64,000 nucleotides of DNA. Source: CAWIJJ01 sp963836405 (lineage in GTDB: Bacteria > Acidobacteriota > Terriglobia > Bryobacterales > Bryobacteraceae). Numbering within the stretch: position 1 is the first letter of the stretch; the number at the start of each line of letters is the position of its first letter. The stretch covers positions 1 to 64,000 of the forward strand of contig CAWIJL010000017.1 of the NCBI GenBank assembly GCA_963836405.1, in the 5' to 3' direction. Position numbers and translations under genes: made by a program. Shown here piece after piece: positions 39,510-47,959 of this stretch. The notes under the pieces were generated by a model that had not been told where the DNA came from, did no database searches, and worked only from the letters and a program-made list of their open reading frames with translations.

Positions 39510-40598
39510 ATGCAATTTCGCGAGAAGCTCGAACAGCTCGAAAAGCGTTTTGACGAATTGAACCGCCAGATGGCCGACCCGACGGTGATCGGGGATGGCG
39601 ACCAGTACCGCAAGGTGACCAAAGCTCACAGCGAACTGGCCGAGGTTGTGAGCAAGTACCGGGAATGGAAGAAGGCCGAGGACTCGCTTTCGCAGGCGCG
39701 CGGAATGATGGAAGACCTCGACCCGGAATTGCGGACCATGGCCCAGGAGGAGATCGCACGGCTCGAACCCGAGAAGGTGGCTATCGAAGAACAGCTGAAA
39801 GTGCTTCTTCTGCCGAAGGATCCCAACGACGATAAGAACGTGGTGCTCGAAATCCGCGCCGGCACCGGGGGCGACGAAGCCACGCTTTTCGCGGCGGAGA
39901 TTTTCCGCATGTACACCCGCTACGCGGAAACTCTGCGGTGGCGCATCGAAGTAACCTCGAGCAGCGAGTCGTCCGTGGGCGGCCTCAAGGAAGTCATCGC
40001 CCTGGTAAGCGGCGACAAGGTGTACAGCAAGCTCAAGTACGAGAGCGGCGTGCATCGCGTGCAGCGCGTGCCGGTGACCGAGCAGCAGGGCCGCGTGCAC
40101 ACTTCTGCAATTACCGTGGCCGTGCTCCCGGAAGCCGATGAAGTCGAGATCCGCATCGATCCCAAGGACGTCCGCATCGATACCTTCTGCTCGTCCGGAC
40201 CGGGCGGCCAGTCGGTGAACACGACCTATTCGGCGGTGCGGCTGACGCACCTGCCCACGGGCCTGGTGGTCTCCTGCCAGGACGAGAAGTCGCAGATCAA
40301 GAATCGGGCCAAGGCCGAACGCGTGCTGCGCTCGCGGATATACGAGATGGAGCTCGAAAAGCAGCAGGCAGCGCTCGGAGCCGAGCGCCGCAGCATGGTT
40401 GGGTCCGGCGATCGCAGCGAGAAGATCCGCACTTACAATTTCCCGCAGAACCGCGTGACGGACCATCGCATCGGGCTGACTCTGCACCAGCTCGATTTCG
40501 TGATGGACGGCAAGCTGGAACCGATCGTGGATGCGTTGACCACGCATTACCAAACCGAAAAACTGAAGCACCAGGGCGAGGAGGGCGCCGCCGCCTGA
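39510..40598 (+). CDS. prfA: Peptide chain release factor 1
   Basis: RF1 recognises UAA and UAG stop codons and triggers peptidyl-tRNA hydrolysis. The 362-residue protein has the GGQ motif in SSGPGGQSVNTTYSAVRLTH, and PVTEQQGRVHTSA, which holds the family's codon-recognition area. The N-terminal coiled coil begins MQFREKLEQLEKRFDELNRQ. It is followed after four bases by prmC, whose product methylates the GGQ glutamine; that order is conserved widely. Confidence 0.97.
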   Translation: MQFREKLEQLEKRFDELNRQMADPTVIGDGDQYRKVTKAHSELAEVVSKYREWKKAEDSLSQARGMMEDLDPELRTMAQEEIARLEPEKVAIEEQLKVLLLPKDPNDDKNVVLEIRAGTGGDEATLFAAEIFRMYTRYAETLRWRIEVTSSSESSVGGLKEVIALVSGDKVYSKLKYESGVHRVQRVPVTEQQGRVHTSAITVAVLPEADEVEIRIDPKDVRIDTFCSSGPGGQSVNTTYSAVRLTHLPTGLVVSCQDEKSQIKNRAKAERVLRSRIYEMELEKQQAALGAERRSMVGSGDRSEKIRTYNFPQNRVTDHRIGLTLHQLDFVMDGKLEPIVDALTTHYQTEKLKHQGEEGAAA

Positions 40599-40602
40599 GG
40601 CA

Positions 40603-41431
40603 ATGACGCTGCACACGGCCTTGCTCCAGGGTACGCTCCTGCTGGAGGAAGCCGCCGTTCCGGCGCCGCGCCTCACCGCCGAAGTATTGCTCAGCCACGC
40701 GCTGCGGCAGGAGCGCGTTTACCTGTTCGCGCACCCCGAACAGGAACTGCGCGAAGTCGAGTGGATCCACTACGGCCGTTACCTGCACGAGCGGCTGAAG
40801 GGCAAGCCGACGCAATACATCACCCGCAGGCAGGAGTTCTACGGGCGCGAGTTCCGCGTTTCCGCGGACGTTCTGATTCCCCGCCCCGAAACCGAGCACG
40901 TGGTGGAAACGGCTCTGGAGGTGGCTCGCGGGGCGCGAACAATTGTGGACGTCGGCACCGGATCCGGAGCGCTGGCGGTCACCCTGCAGCTTGAAACAAA
41001 AGCCGCCGTCTGCGCGGTGGATATCTCCCCAGCCGCGGCGAGGGTCGCCTTAGAGAACGCCCGGCGGCTCGGCGCTGAAAATCGGCGTCGCGGTCTCGGA
41101 CCTTACCGAAGCGATCGCCGCCGGCTCCATCGACCTGGCCGTTGCCAATCCGCCCTACGTCCCGCTTTCGCAGCGCGAAGGCATGCAGCGCGAAGTGCGC
41201 GACTGGGAGCCGCACGTGGCCTTGTTCGCCGGCGAGACCGGCTTCGAGATCTACGACCGCATCGCCGCCGGCGCGCCCCGCATTCTGCGCGCGGACGGCT
41301 GGCTGGTGATGGAACTGGGTTTCGGCAGCCTGGAGCATGTTTCGACACTGCTTGCGGGATGGCGAAATGTACGCGTCGTTCCCGACCTGGCCGGCATTCC
41401 GCGGGTGATCGCCGCGCAGCGCCCGCTATAA
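40603..41431 (+). pseudogene. prmC: PrmC release factor methyltransferase, frameshifted
   Basis: PrmC (HemK) methylates the Gln of GGQ in release factors. The N-terminal domain and the SAM site (IVDVGTGSGALAVTL) are in one frame, up to ARVALENARRLGA. The rest is in the +1 frame: LKIGVAVSDLTEAI, the NPPYVPLS active site, and DWEPHVALFAGETGFEIYDR. One extra base around 41074 (ggcgctgaaaatc) explains it. Removing it gives 275 residues, the normal length. Without the correction, frame one continues open into the ABC ATPase. This is either a genuine mutation or an assembly error. The gene is normally important, so an error is quite possible. Confidence 0.85.
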
Positions 41432-41432
41432 T
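41427..41432 (+). promoter_or_regulatory. -10 box before the ABC exporter genes
   Basis: TATAAT overlaps the prmC stop codon and lies 34 bases before the TTG start assigned to the ATPase. No clear -35. It supports a separate transcript for the exporter. Confidence 0.35.
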
Positions 41433-41466
41433 CTTTAGGGCAGCCCCATGCGGGCGGCGTCATCCA

Positions 41467-42492
41467 TTGGGAATCGGAATCCGCATCGAAAATCTGCGCA
41501 AGGTTTACGACTCGGCGCCACCTTCTGCAGCGCGCGCCGCCGGTTTCTCCTTCGGTCCGGTGCGGTCCGCGCGGCCCAAAGAGAAGAAGAAAATCGAGGT
41601 GGTGGCCCTCGACGGAATCTCGCTGGAGATTCAGGCGGGCGACATCTTCGGCCTGCTCGGGCCCAACGGCGCCGGAAAATCGACCACCATCGGCATTCTC
41701 ACCACCCGAACCCGGCCCACCCACGGCCGCGCCTTCATCGGCAATTACGACGTCTGGCAGGAGCAGGTGAAAGCGAAGCGGCTCATCGGGGTCGTGCCGC
41801 AGCGGCCCAATCTCGATTTTTCCCTCACCGCGCGCGAGATCCTCACTTATCACGGAGCCTACTTCGGGCAGCCTGCGCGCGAGCGCTCCCGCCGCGCCGG
41901 CGAGTTGCTCGAGAAGTTTAAACTGACGGACCGCGCCGACCACATCGTCCGCGGCTTTTCTGGCGGCATGATGCAGCGCCTTTCCATCGCCCGCGCCATG
42001 ATGCACGATCCGGAGGTGCTGTTCCTCGACGAACCCAGCGCGGGCCTCGATCCGCAAACGCGCCTGCTGCTCTGGGAACTGATTCGCGATTACAACCAGC
42101 ATGGCAAGACGATCGTGCTGACCACACATTACATGGACGAGGCGGACGCGCTCTGCCACCGGCTGGCCATCATCGACCACGGCAGGATCATCGCGCAGGG
42201 AACGCCGCAGGAGTTGAAATCGTCGATTCCCGGCGGATACCTGCTGCGACTGCGCTTCGATCAGGCTCCACAGGCGCTGCTCGAACAACTCCGCGCCCTA
42301 CCAGGTGTAAGCGATGTGCGCCCTGTGAACGAGACGGGCGCGGATGTTTACGCCGACCGCGGCGGTCCCCTGATCGGTCCCATCGTCAACACGGCGCAGT
42401 CAGCCGGCTCCGAGTTGCACGACGTACACATTCAGGAGCCGAGCCTGGAGACCCTGTTCCTGCACCACACCGGAAGGAGCTTGCGCGATTGA
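41467..42492 (+). CDS. ABC transporter ATP-binding protein (ABC-2/DrrA type)
   Basis: A 341-residue nucleotide-binding subunit with Walker A GPNGAGKST, signature FSGGMMQRL, Walker B VLFLDEPSAG and the switch His in TTHYMDEADALCHRLAI. The long C-terminal extension fits the DrrA/NodI type that exports drugs, lipids or polysaccharide. An insertion (APPSAARAAGFSFGPVRSAR, between KVYDS and PKEKKK) lengthens the first strand region. I assign TTG 41467 since no in-frame ATG or GTG fits; the start is uncertain. The stop overlaps the permease start as TTGA. Confidence 0.88.
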   Translation: MGIGIRIENLRKVYDSAPPSAARAAGFSFGPVRSARPKEKKKIEVVALDGISLEIQAGDIFGLLGPNGAGKSTTIGILTTRTRPTHGRAFIGNYDVWQEQVKAKRLIGVVPQRPNLDFSLTAREILTYHGAYFGQPARERSRRAGELLEKFKLTDRADHIVRGFSGGMMQRLSIARAMMHDPEVLFLDEPSAGLDPQTRLLLWELIRDYNQHGKTIVLTTHYMDEADALCHRLAIIDHGRIIAQGTPQELKSSIPGGYLLRLRFDQAPQALLEQLRALPGVSDVRPVNETGADVYADRGGPLIGPIVNTAQSAGSELHDVHIQEPSLETLFLHHTGRSLRD

Positions 42493-43260
42493 ACTGGCGA
42501 ACCTTTTACGCTTTGCTGCAACGCGACGGCCATGTGGCGCGCCGAAACCTGTTGCCCACGCTGTTACAGAATCTTCTTCAGCCGCTGCTGCTCACCTTCG
42601 TATTCGGGCGCGTGCTCACCGCCAGCGGCATGATGCAGGGTGCGTACAAAAGCGTGCTGCTGCCCGGAATCATCGCCATCAGCATGGTGCTCTCCGGCAT
42701 TCAGGCCGTGGCCATGCCGCTGATCACGGAGTTTCAGTTCACACGCGAAATCGAAGACCGCTTGCTGGCGCCGATCGAAAATCACTGGCTGGCCGTCGAG
42801 AAAGTGGTGGCAGGCATGATTCAGGCGCTGGTAGCGGGCCTGGTGGTCATCCCCGCGGCGTGGCTGACGATGGGCTCCGGGGTGAACCTGAGCTTCGCGC
42901 ATCCGCTCGAGTTCGCGGCCATCTGCCTGCTGGTCGCGCTGCTATCCGCGTCCGGCGGACTTACCCTGGGATGCACGGTGGGGCAGACGCAGATCGGCCT
43001 GATGTTCAGCCTGATTCTGGCGCCCGCCATGATGTTCGGCTGCGCGTATTATCCCATGGAGCGCGCTGGCAACGTTTCCCGTGCTGCAATACGCGGTGCT
43101 GGTGAACCCGCTGGTTTACGCGAGCGAGGGACTGCGCGGCGCCCTGGCGCCCCAGGTGCCGCATATGCCCGCGCTGGCCGTGATCGGCGCGCTGGTCGTG
43201 CTGGATCTTCTGCTGCTCGCCGTTGGCCTGAAGAAGTTCGACGGAAAAGCGGTGAGCTGA
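42489..43260 (+). pseudogene. ABC-2 type permease, frameshifted
   Basis: Membrane subunit of the exporter. Residues 1-190 are in frame from TTG 42489 with the ABC-2 pattern (NLLQPLLLTFVFGRVL; MFSLILAPAMMFGCAYYP). The remaining part is in the +1 frame: WSALATFPVLQYAVLVNPLV, ASEGLRGAL, the last helix LAVIGALVVLDLLLLAVGL and stop at 43260. One extra base at 43056 (cccAtgg) accounts for the shift. Corrected length is 256 residues, normal for DrrB/NodJ-type permeases. This is the second +1 shift within 2 kb. Confidence 0.82.
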
Positions 43261-43346
43261 ACCTGGGCGCGGCAGCATTGCGAGCATCCTATGCCTCGTG
43301 TGCGCGCCTCGCGGAAAATTCGGATTGCCGCCTGTAGAATATCTGT

Positions 43347-43559
43347 ATGAGCGGCACTAGCCGTTATGTTCGATGGCAGGACGGCGAGATGTGGCTCGGC
43401 TACATCGAGGAATTCCCGGATTATCGCGTCTCGGACAATCGGAGTGCTGCCTGTGTGACGATATTCTGTGACGAGTCAGGTACTTACCCCTTATTTCAAT
43501 GGGTCACTCGTGTTGGCCTTCACCGGAAACGCGGATTGCCGCCCGGACAGAACATCTAA
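43347..43559 (+). pseudogene. HicB-like antitoxin, truncated first copy
   Basis: The first 27 residues (RYVRWQDGEMWLGYIEEFP then DY) match the start of HicB antitoxins, the partial RNase-H-like fold. After that the frame runs into unrelated sequence (RVSDNRSAACV...). The next copy, 213 bases on, repeats the same start. A TAGAAT-like -10 box lies just upstream. It is a broken duplicate. Confidence 0.6.
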
Positions 43560-43823
43560 ATGAACGGCACAAGCCGTGATGTTCGATGGCAGGACGGCGA
43601 GATGTGGCCCGGCTGCATCGAGGGATTCCCGGATTATCCACGAAAGCTTACGCAAGGCGAAACGCTGAGCGAACTGGAAGAAACCCTTCGTGAACTGTAC
43701 CGGGACCTGCGCAGGAAGCCGGGTGCTCGTTGGTCCGGCGCGGCGGCAGGCACGATTTGTATCAGAACCCTCAGACGGGCGCATCTAAACCGATTCCACG
43801 GCACCGTGAGATGCGGAAGATGA
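43560..43823 (+). pseudogene. HicB-like antitoxin, second copy with altered core
   Basis: A second HicB-type start (DVRWQDGEMWPGCIEGFPDY), then the expected continuation LTQGETLSELEETLRELYRD after a short PRK insertion where HicB normally reads W-TQGE. The DNA-binding C-terminus is missing: the frame runs over the HicA-like remnant in another frame. Probably non-functional as an antitoxin. Confidence 0.6.
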
Positions 43824-43834
43824 GCGCCCGGTGA
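43709..43834 (+). pseudogene. HicA-like toxin, C-terminal remnant
   Basis: In the frame ending with TGA at 43832-43834 the sequence reads EAGCSLVRRGGRHDLYQNPQ then TGASKPIPRHREMRKMSAR. This is the C-terminal half of a HicA mRNA interferase, including the catalytic-type GGRHD histidine and the PIPRH motif. The N-terminal half is absent. Its stop overlaps the dinB GTG start as GTGA, so dinB translation may have been coupled to it. Confidence 0.65.
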
Positions 43835-45063
43835 AGACCTATTTCCACGTCGACATGGACGCGTTCTTCGTGTCCGTGGAAGAGCTGTTCGATCCTTCCC
43901 TGAAGGGCAAGCCCGTGGTGGTGGGGGGGCGCCCGAACGAGCGCGGCGTGGTTTCCGCCGCATCTTACGCCGCCCGCAAGTTCGGCGTTCACTCCGCCAT
44001 GCCCTTGCGCACCGCCTACAAGCTCTGCCCGCAGGCCATCTTCGTGGACGGGCATCCGGAACGTTACCGGGAATCGTCGCAAAGGGTCTACGACGTCCTG
44101 CACGCGTTCACTCCCGTTGTGGAGATGGCCTCCATCGACGAAGCCTACCTGGACATGACGGGCACGGAGCGTCTCTACGGTCCGCCGCTGCGGGCGGCGC
44201 ACCTGCTGCACGAGCGCATGAAGAAGGAAACGCTCCTCAACTGCTCCATCGGAATTTCGGCATCCCGCATGGTGGCCAAGATCAGTTCGGACCAGGCGAA
44301 GCCCAACGGTGTGCTGTGGATCTTTCCGGGATACGAGGCCGGTTTTCTGGCGCCGCTGGACGTTCGCAAGGTGCCCGGCGTCGGCAAAGTGACCGAGAAG
44401 AATCTGCATCAGCTCGGCATTCGCAAGGTGGGCGACCTCGCCCGCCTCGACGAGGATTTTCTCGCGCAGCGCTTCGGCAAGTGGGGTCTCGCGCTGGCTG
44501 GAAAATCGCGCGGCCTGGACGCCGGGGGCTGGTTCGACTCCGAAATCGGCGCGGATACCGGACCGAAGTCGATCAGCCACGAGCACACCTACTCGGAAGA
44601 CACGGCCGACATCGACACGCTCGAATCTACGCTGGCGCGTCTTTGCGAGATGGTGGGCCGCCGCCTGCGCGAGCACAAGCTGCTGGCGCGGACCCTGCAG
44701 CTTAAACTGCGATACTCGGATTTCACTACCATCACACGGGCCCACTCGGTCGAGCGCGGCACGCAGCTCGACACCGAGCTATATGAAGAGATCCGCCAGT
44801 TATTCCGGCAAAACTGGAAGGCGGGTTCGCGCGTGCGCCTGCTGGGTGTCCAGGCTTCTTCCTGGGCGGACGGAGACGAGCAGATGGACCTGCTCGCCGA
44901 GGACCGGCACGAACGCTGGAGACAGGCGCTCCACGCCGCCGACCGCATGCGCGACCGCTTTGGCGAATCGGCCGTCTCCCTCGCTGCCAGCCTGCGCGGA
45001 AAATTCCGCGAACGCACGCACGAAAACCCCGCCGGATTGCCCGGGAAAAAACCAGGGAAGTAA
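43831..45063 (+). CDS. dinB: DNA polymerase IV (Y family)
   Basis: Error-prone translesion polymerase. The 410-residue protein has the Y-family metal motifs FHVDMDAFFVSVEELFDP and MASIDEAYLDMTG, the helix-hairpin-helix KVPGVGKVTEKNLHQLGI and the little-finger domain. The extreme C-terminus (GLPGKKPGK) is not a clear beta-clamp motif. Start is GTG 43831, giving VKTYFHVDMDAF. It precedes a convergent NUDIX/polX/mpg repair group. No LexA-like box was recognised because the decayed hicBA occupies its 5' side. Confidence 0.94.
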   Translation: MKTYFHVDMDAFFVSVEELFDPSLKGKPVVVGGRPNERGVVSAASYAARKFGVHSAMPLRTAYKLCPQAIFVDGHPERYRESSQRVYDVLHAFTPVVEMASIDEAYLDMTGTERLYGPPLRAAHLLHERMKKETLLNCSIGISASRMVAKISSDQAKPNGVLWIFPGYEAGFLAPLDVRKVPGVGKVTEKNLHQLGIRKVGDLARLDEDFLAQRFGKWGLALAGKSRGLDAGGWFDSEIGADTGPKSISHEHTYSEDTADIDTLESTLARLCEMVGRRLREHKLLARTLQLKLRYSDFTTITRAHSVERGTQLDTELYEEIRQLFRQNWKAGSRVRLLGVQASSWADGDEQMDLLAEDRHERWRQALHAADRMRDRFGESAVSLAASLRGKFRERTHENPAGLPGKKPGK

Positions 45064-45064
45064 G

Positions 45065-45589
45065 CTACTCGAGGTAATGGCGCCAGGTCATGAACCCGAT
45101 CATGGTCTTGCCGTCTTCGAGCTTCCCCTCGCGGATCAGCGCCGCGATTTCCTTCGCCTTGAACCAGCGCGTTTCGATCTGTTCGTCGTCCATCGGCGTG
45201 GCCTCTCCGGCCTTGAGATCGGTGGCCAGAAAAATGGTCATGCGCTCCTGCACGTACCCGGGACTGGCGTAAAACGAAGCCAGTTTCGTCCATTTGCGGG
45301 CGGTGTAGCCGGTCTCTTCCTTGAGCTCGCGCTTGGCGGCCTGCACCGGCTTCTCCCCCGGATCGAGGCGCCCGGCCGGCAGTTCCCAGAGGTACCGTTC
45401 CGCCGGCAGCCGGTATTGGCGAACCAGCAGCACCCGCTTCTTTTCGTCCAGCGCCATCATCACGGCCGATCCCGCGTGCCGGACCACGGAGCGTTTGATC
45501 TCGAAACCGGTTTTCGGGTCGGACGCCTCGTCTTCGGTCACCCGGAAGAGCTTGCATTCGTATACTTGCTTCGATTTTGTGATTTTCAT
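45065..45589 (-). CDS. NUDIX hydrolase, ADP-ribose pyrophosphatase type
   Basis: A 174-residue hydrolase with the Nudix box, here split as AGRLDPGEKP plus AAKRELKEETGYTAR. The surrounding WELPAGRLDPGE, SFYASPGYVQER and the C-terminal arrangement fit ADP-ribose pyrophosphatases (NudF/YqkG type), which clear ADP-ribose and similar nucleotides. It starts at ATG 45589, overlapping the polX stop as ATGA. Its stop is two bases from the dinB end. Confidence 0.9.
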   Translation of the reverse strand: MKITKSKQVYECKLFRVTEDEASDPKTGFEIKRSVVRHAGSAVMMALDEKKRVLLVRQYRLPAERYLWELPAGRLDPGEKPVQAAKRELKEETGYTARKWTKLASFYASPGYVQERMTIFLATDLKAGEATPMDDEQIETRWFKAKEIAALIREGKLEDGKTMIGFMTWRHYLE

Positions 45590-47316
45590 TTTCTTGTCTG
45601 AAGTGCATCGGCGAACGCGCCGGCCGGCAGAGTGTTCATCACGTCCTGTGGCCCGAGCCAGCCGCGACGTGCAGTGGCGATGCCGAAACGCATGCTGGCG
45701 AGATGCCTGGGATGATGGGCGTCGGTGGAGATCGTGAAGCGGGCGCCCTTCCCTTTGGCGGTGCGAACCAGCGCGCCCTCCAGGTCCAGGCGCTCCGGGC
45801 TGGCGTTGATTTCCAGCCAGACGCCGCGCTTGACGGCCTCGGCCACGACGCGTTCGAAGTCGAACGGATACCCCTCGCGATGCAGCAGGATTCTTCCCGT
45901 CGGATGACCGAGAATCCGTATCTGCGGGCATTCCACCGCCCGCAGCAGCCGGTCGGTCATCTCGGAGGGCTCGAGGTTCATGTGGCTGTGGACGCTGCCG
46001 ATCACCAGGTCGAGTTCCGCCAGCGCATCGCCCGCGAGGTCCAGCGTTCCGTCCCGCAGAATATCGCACTCGATTCCGGAAAACACTCGGATGCCCAAGC
46101 CGCCGGCGTTAATCTCGCGGACGCGCCGCGCAAATTCCACCACTCGCGCTTCATCCAGGCCGTTGGCCATGGCCAGCGCCTTGGAGTGGTCGGTGATGGC
46201 GATGTACTCGTAGCCTCGCGCACGCGCGGCCTCCGCCATCTCTTCGAGGGTCGCGCGGCCGTCGGTTTCGGTCGTGTGCATGTGCAGGTCGCCGCGGATG
46301 TGGCGGAGCTCGACTAGCTCGGGCAGCCGTCCCTCTTCCGCCGCTTCGATTTCGCCGCAGTTCTCGCGCAGCTCGGGCGGGATCCACGCCATCCCCAGCG
46401 CATCGTAAACGCCCGCTTCGGTCTCGCCGGCGATGCGCGTATCGTCGTCAACGCGAAACAGCCCGTACTCGCTCAGCTTCAGTCCCATTTTCACGGCTCG
46501 GATGCGCACCGCGACGTTGTGGTCCTTGCTGCCGGTGAAGTACTGCATGGCGGCGCCGAATGTGCCGGGCGGGAGCGTCCGCACGTCCACCTGGAGCCCT
46601 TCCTGGCCAACCCTGGCGCTGGCTTTGTTCCCGCCGGTGCCGAGCACTTCCTGCACGTGCGGGTATTCGAGAAAGCGCCCCAGCGCGTTGGTCGCTTCCG
46701 GCCCGGTGACCAGCAGGTCCAGGTCCCCCACCGTTTCCCGGCCGCGGCGCAGGCTCCCTGCCGGAGTCACTTCATCCACTCCAGGCACCTGCTTGAGCAC
46801 CCCAATGAGTTCCGCCGCCACGCCTTCCGCGTAGCTCAACAGGTACCGGCCCGAGCGCTGCCGGTATTGGGCGATGGACCGCAGCACCTTCTCCTCGAGC
46901 CTCGCCCCCATGCGCGGCAGCACCCGCAGTTTCTGCTCCACGCACAGGCGCTCGAGCTCGTCCATGGTGCTGATCCGGTAATGCTGGAAAATCAACGAAA
47001 TGCTCTTCGGCCCCAGGCCCTGAATCTTCAGGAACTCGAGCGCGGTGGGCGGAAACTTCTCGAGCAGCTGATCGCGCCGCTCGCACGACCGGCGTTCCAC
47101 GATTTCCGCAATCACCATCGCCAGACCTTTGCCGATCCCCGGGATCTCGGTCAGCTTCCGCTCCGGATTGCGCAGAATATCCAGCACGCGCTCCGGATTG
47201 CCTTCGACGGCGGTGGCTCCGTTGCGGTAGCTGCGGATGCGGAACCCATCCTCGCCGGCAATCTCCATCAGGTCGGCCGTTTCCCACAGCACGCGCGCGA
47301 TTTCCTTGTTCTCCAA
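45586..47316 (-). CDS. polX: DNA polymerase/3'-5' exonuclease PolX
   Basis: A 576-residue family X polymerase fused to a PHP phosphoesterase domain, acting in base-excision or gap repair. The N-terminal HhH/8-kDa part begins LENKEIARVLWETADLMEI, with IPGIGKGLAMVIAEI. The nucleotidyltransferase site is GSLRRGRETVGDLDLLV (D-x-D). The PHP domain has HTTETDGRATLEEM, AITDHSKALAM, GIECDILRDG and STDAHHPRHL. I choose TTG 47316 behind gagg; the upstream extension does not look like the family. Translationally coupled to the NUDIX gene. Confidence 0.93.
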   Translation of the reverse strand: MENKEIARVLWETADLMEIAGEDGFRIRSYRNGATAVEGNPERVLDILRNPERKLTEIPGIGKGLAMVIAEIVERRSCERRDQLLEKFPPTALEFLKIQGLGPKSISLIFQHYRISTMDELERLCVEQKLRVLPRMGARLEEKVLRSIAQYRQRSGRYLLSYAEGVAAELIGVLKQVPGVDEVTPAGSLRRGRETVGDLDLLVTGPEATNALGRFLEYPHVQEVLGTGGNKASARVGQEGLQVDVRTLPPGTFGAAMQYFTGSKDHNVAVRIRAVKMGLKLSEYGLFRVDDDTRIAGETEAGVYDALGMAWIPPELRENCGEIEAAEEGRLPELVELRHIRGDLHMHTTETDGRATLEEMAEAARARGYEYIAITDHSKALAMANGLDEARVVEFARRVREINAGGLGIRVFSGIECDILRDGTLDLAGDALAELDLVIGSVHSHMNLEPSEMTDRLLRAVECPQIRILGHPTGRILLHREGYPFDFERVVAEAVKRGVWLEINASPERLDLEGALVRTAKGKGARFTISTDAHHPRHLASMRFGIATARRGWLGPQDVMNTLPAGAFADALQTRK

Positions 47317-47330
47317 GCGGAAGCCTCGCT

Positions 47331-47930
47331 CTATTCTACTGTCCCTGTCCGGATGGCACGGCTCACGTACGGGTTGCCACGCACCAGGAAGCGCAGCGGC
47401 AGGTCCGCGCATTGTGTGATGCCCACCCGCGGGGTCACGGCGATATCAACGGGTTTCGGTTCCGCCGGATGCCGCACCACCAGGCTGCCCCGCGTTACGT
47501 CCACGCCGTTCTGGGCACGGGTGATTCCCATCGCCAGCGTGAGCTTTCCGGGTCCGGAGGCCAGATCCTGCGGCTTTCGCGCCGCGGGCCGGCGCCGGCG
47601 CATAATCTCGATTCCGGCAAGCGGCTCGAGCGCCCGGACCAGCACGCAGCCCGCGCGCCCCTCGGCTTCGCACACCAGGTTCAGGCACTCGTACATGCCG
47701 TAAATGAAATAGACGTAGGCATGGCCCGGCGGGCCGAAGATCACCCGGGTGCGCGCCGTTACGCCGCGGGCCGAATGCGCCGCCAGATCGTCCCGCCCCA
47801 GGTACGCTTCCGTCTCCACGATCGCGCCCGCCGTCGGCCCATGCACCAGCACGGTGCCTAGAAGTTCGCGGGCCACCTCGATGGCCGGGCGGTCGTAGAA
47901 ACTTCGCGGGAGGACCGGACCGAAGCGCAT
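47331..47930 (-). CDS. DNA-3-methyladenine glycosylase (AAG/MPG family)
   Basis: A 199-residue base-excision repair glycosylase that removes alkylated purines. Family blocks are visible: LPRSFYDRPAIEVARELLG, GAIVETEAYLGRDDLAAH with the catalytic Glu, GHAYVYFIYGMYECLN, GCVLVRALEPLAGIE and SGPGKLTLAMGIT. The start is ATG 47930; a GTG three codons upstream is possible. It lies 14 bases upstream of polX on the same strand, so dinB's neighbours form a repair operon mpg-polX-nudix. Confidence 0.92.
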   Translation of the reverse strand: MRFGPVLPRSFYDRPAIEVARELLGTVLVHGPTAGAIVETEAYLGRDDLAAHSARGVTARTRVIFGPPGHAYVYFIYGMYECLNLVCEAEGRAGCVLVRALEPLAGIEIMRRRRPAARKPQDLASGPGKLTLAMGITRAQNGVDVTRGSLVVRHPAEPKPVDIAVTPRVGITQCADLPLRFLVRGNPYVSRAIRTGTVE

Positions 47931-47959
47931 CGCCCCCACTGTACAATGAAAGTCCGCCC
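47931..47959. promoter_or_regulatory. Divergent mpg/thpR promoter region
   Basis: Only 29 bases separate the start codons. On the plus strand TACAAT (47942-47947) lies 12 bases before thpR. On the minus strand the same TGTACA core gives a TACAGT box before mpg. Overlapping -10 boxes would make the two transcripts compete. Confidence 0.4.
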
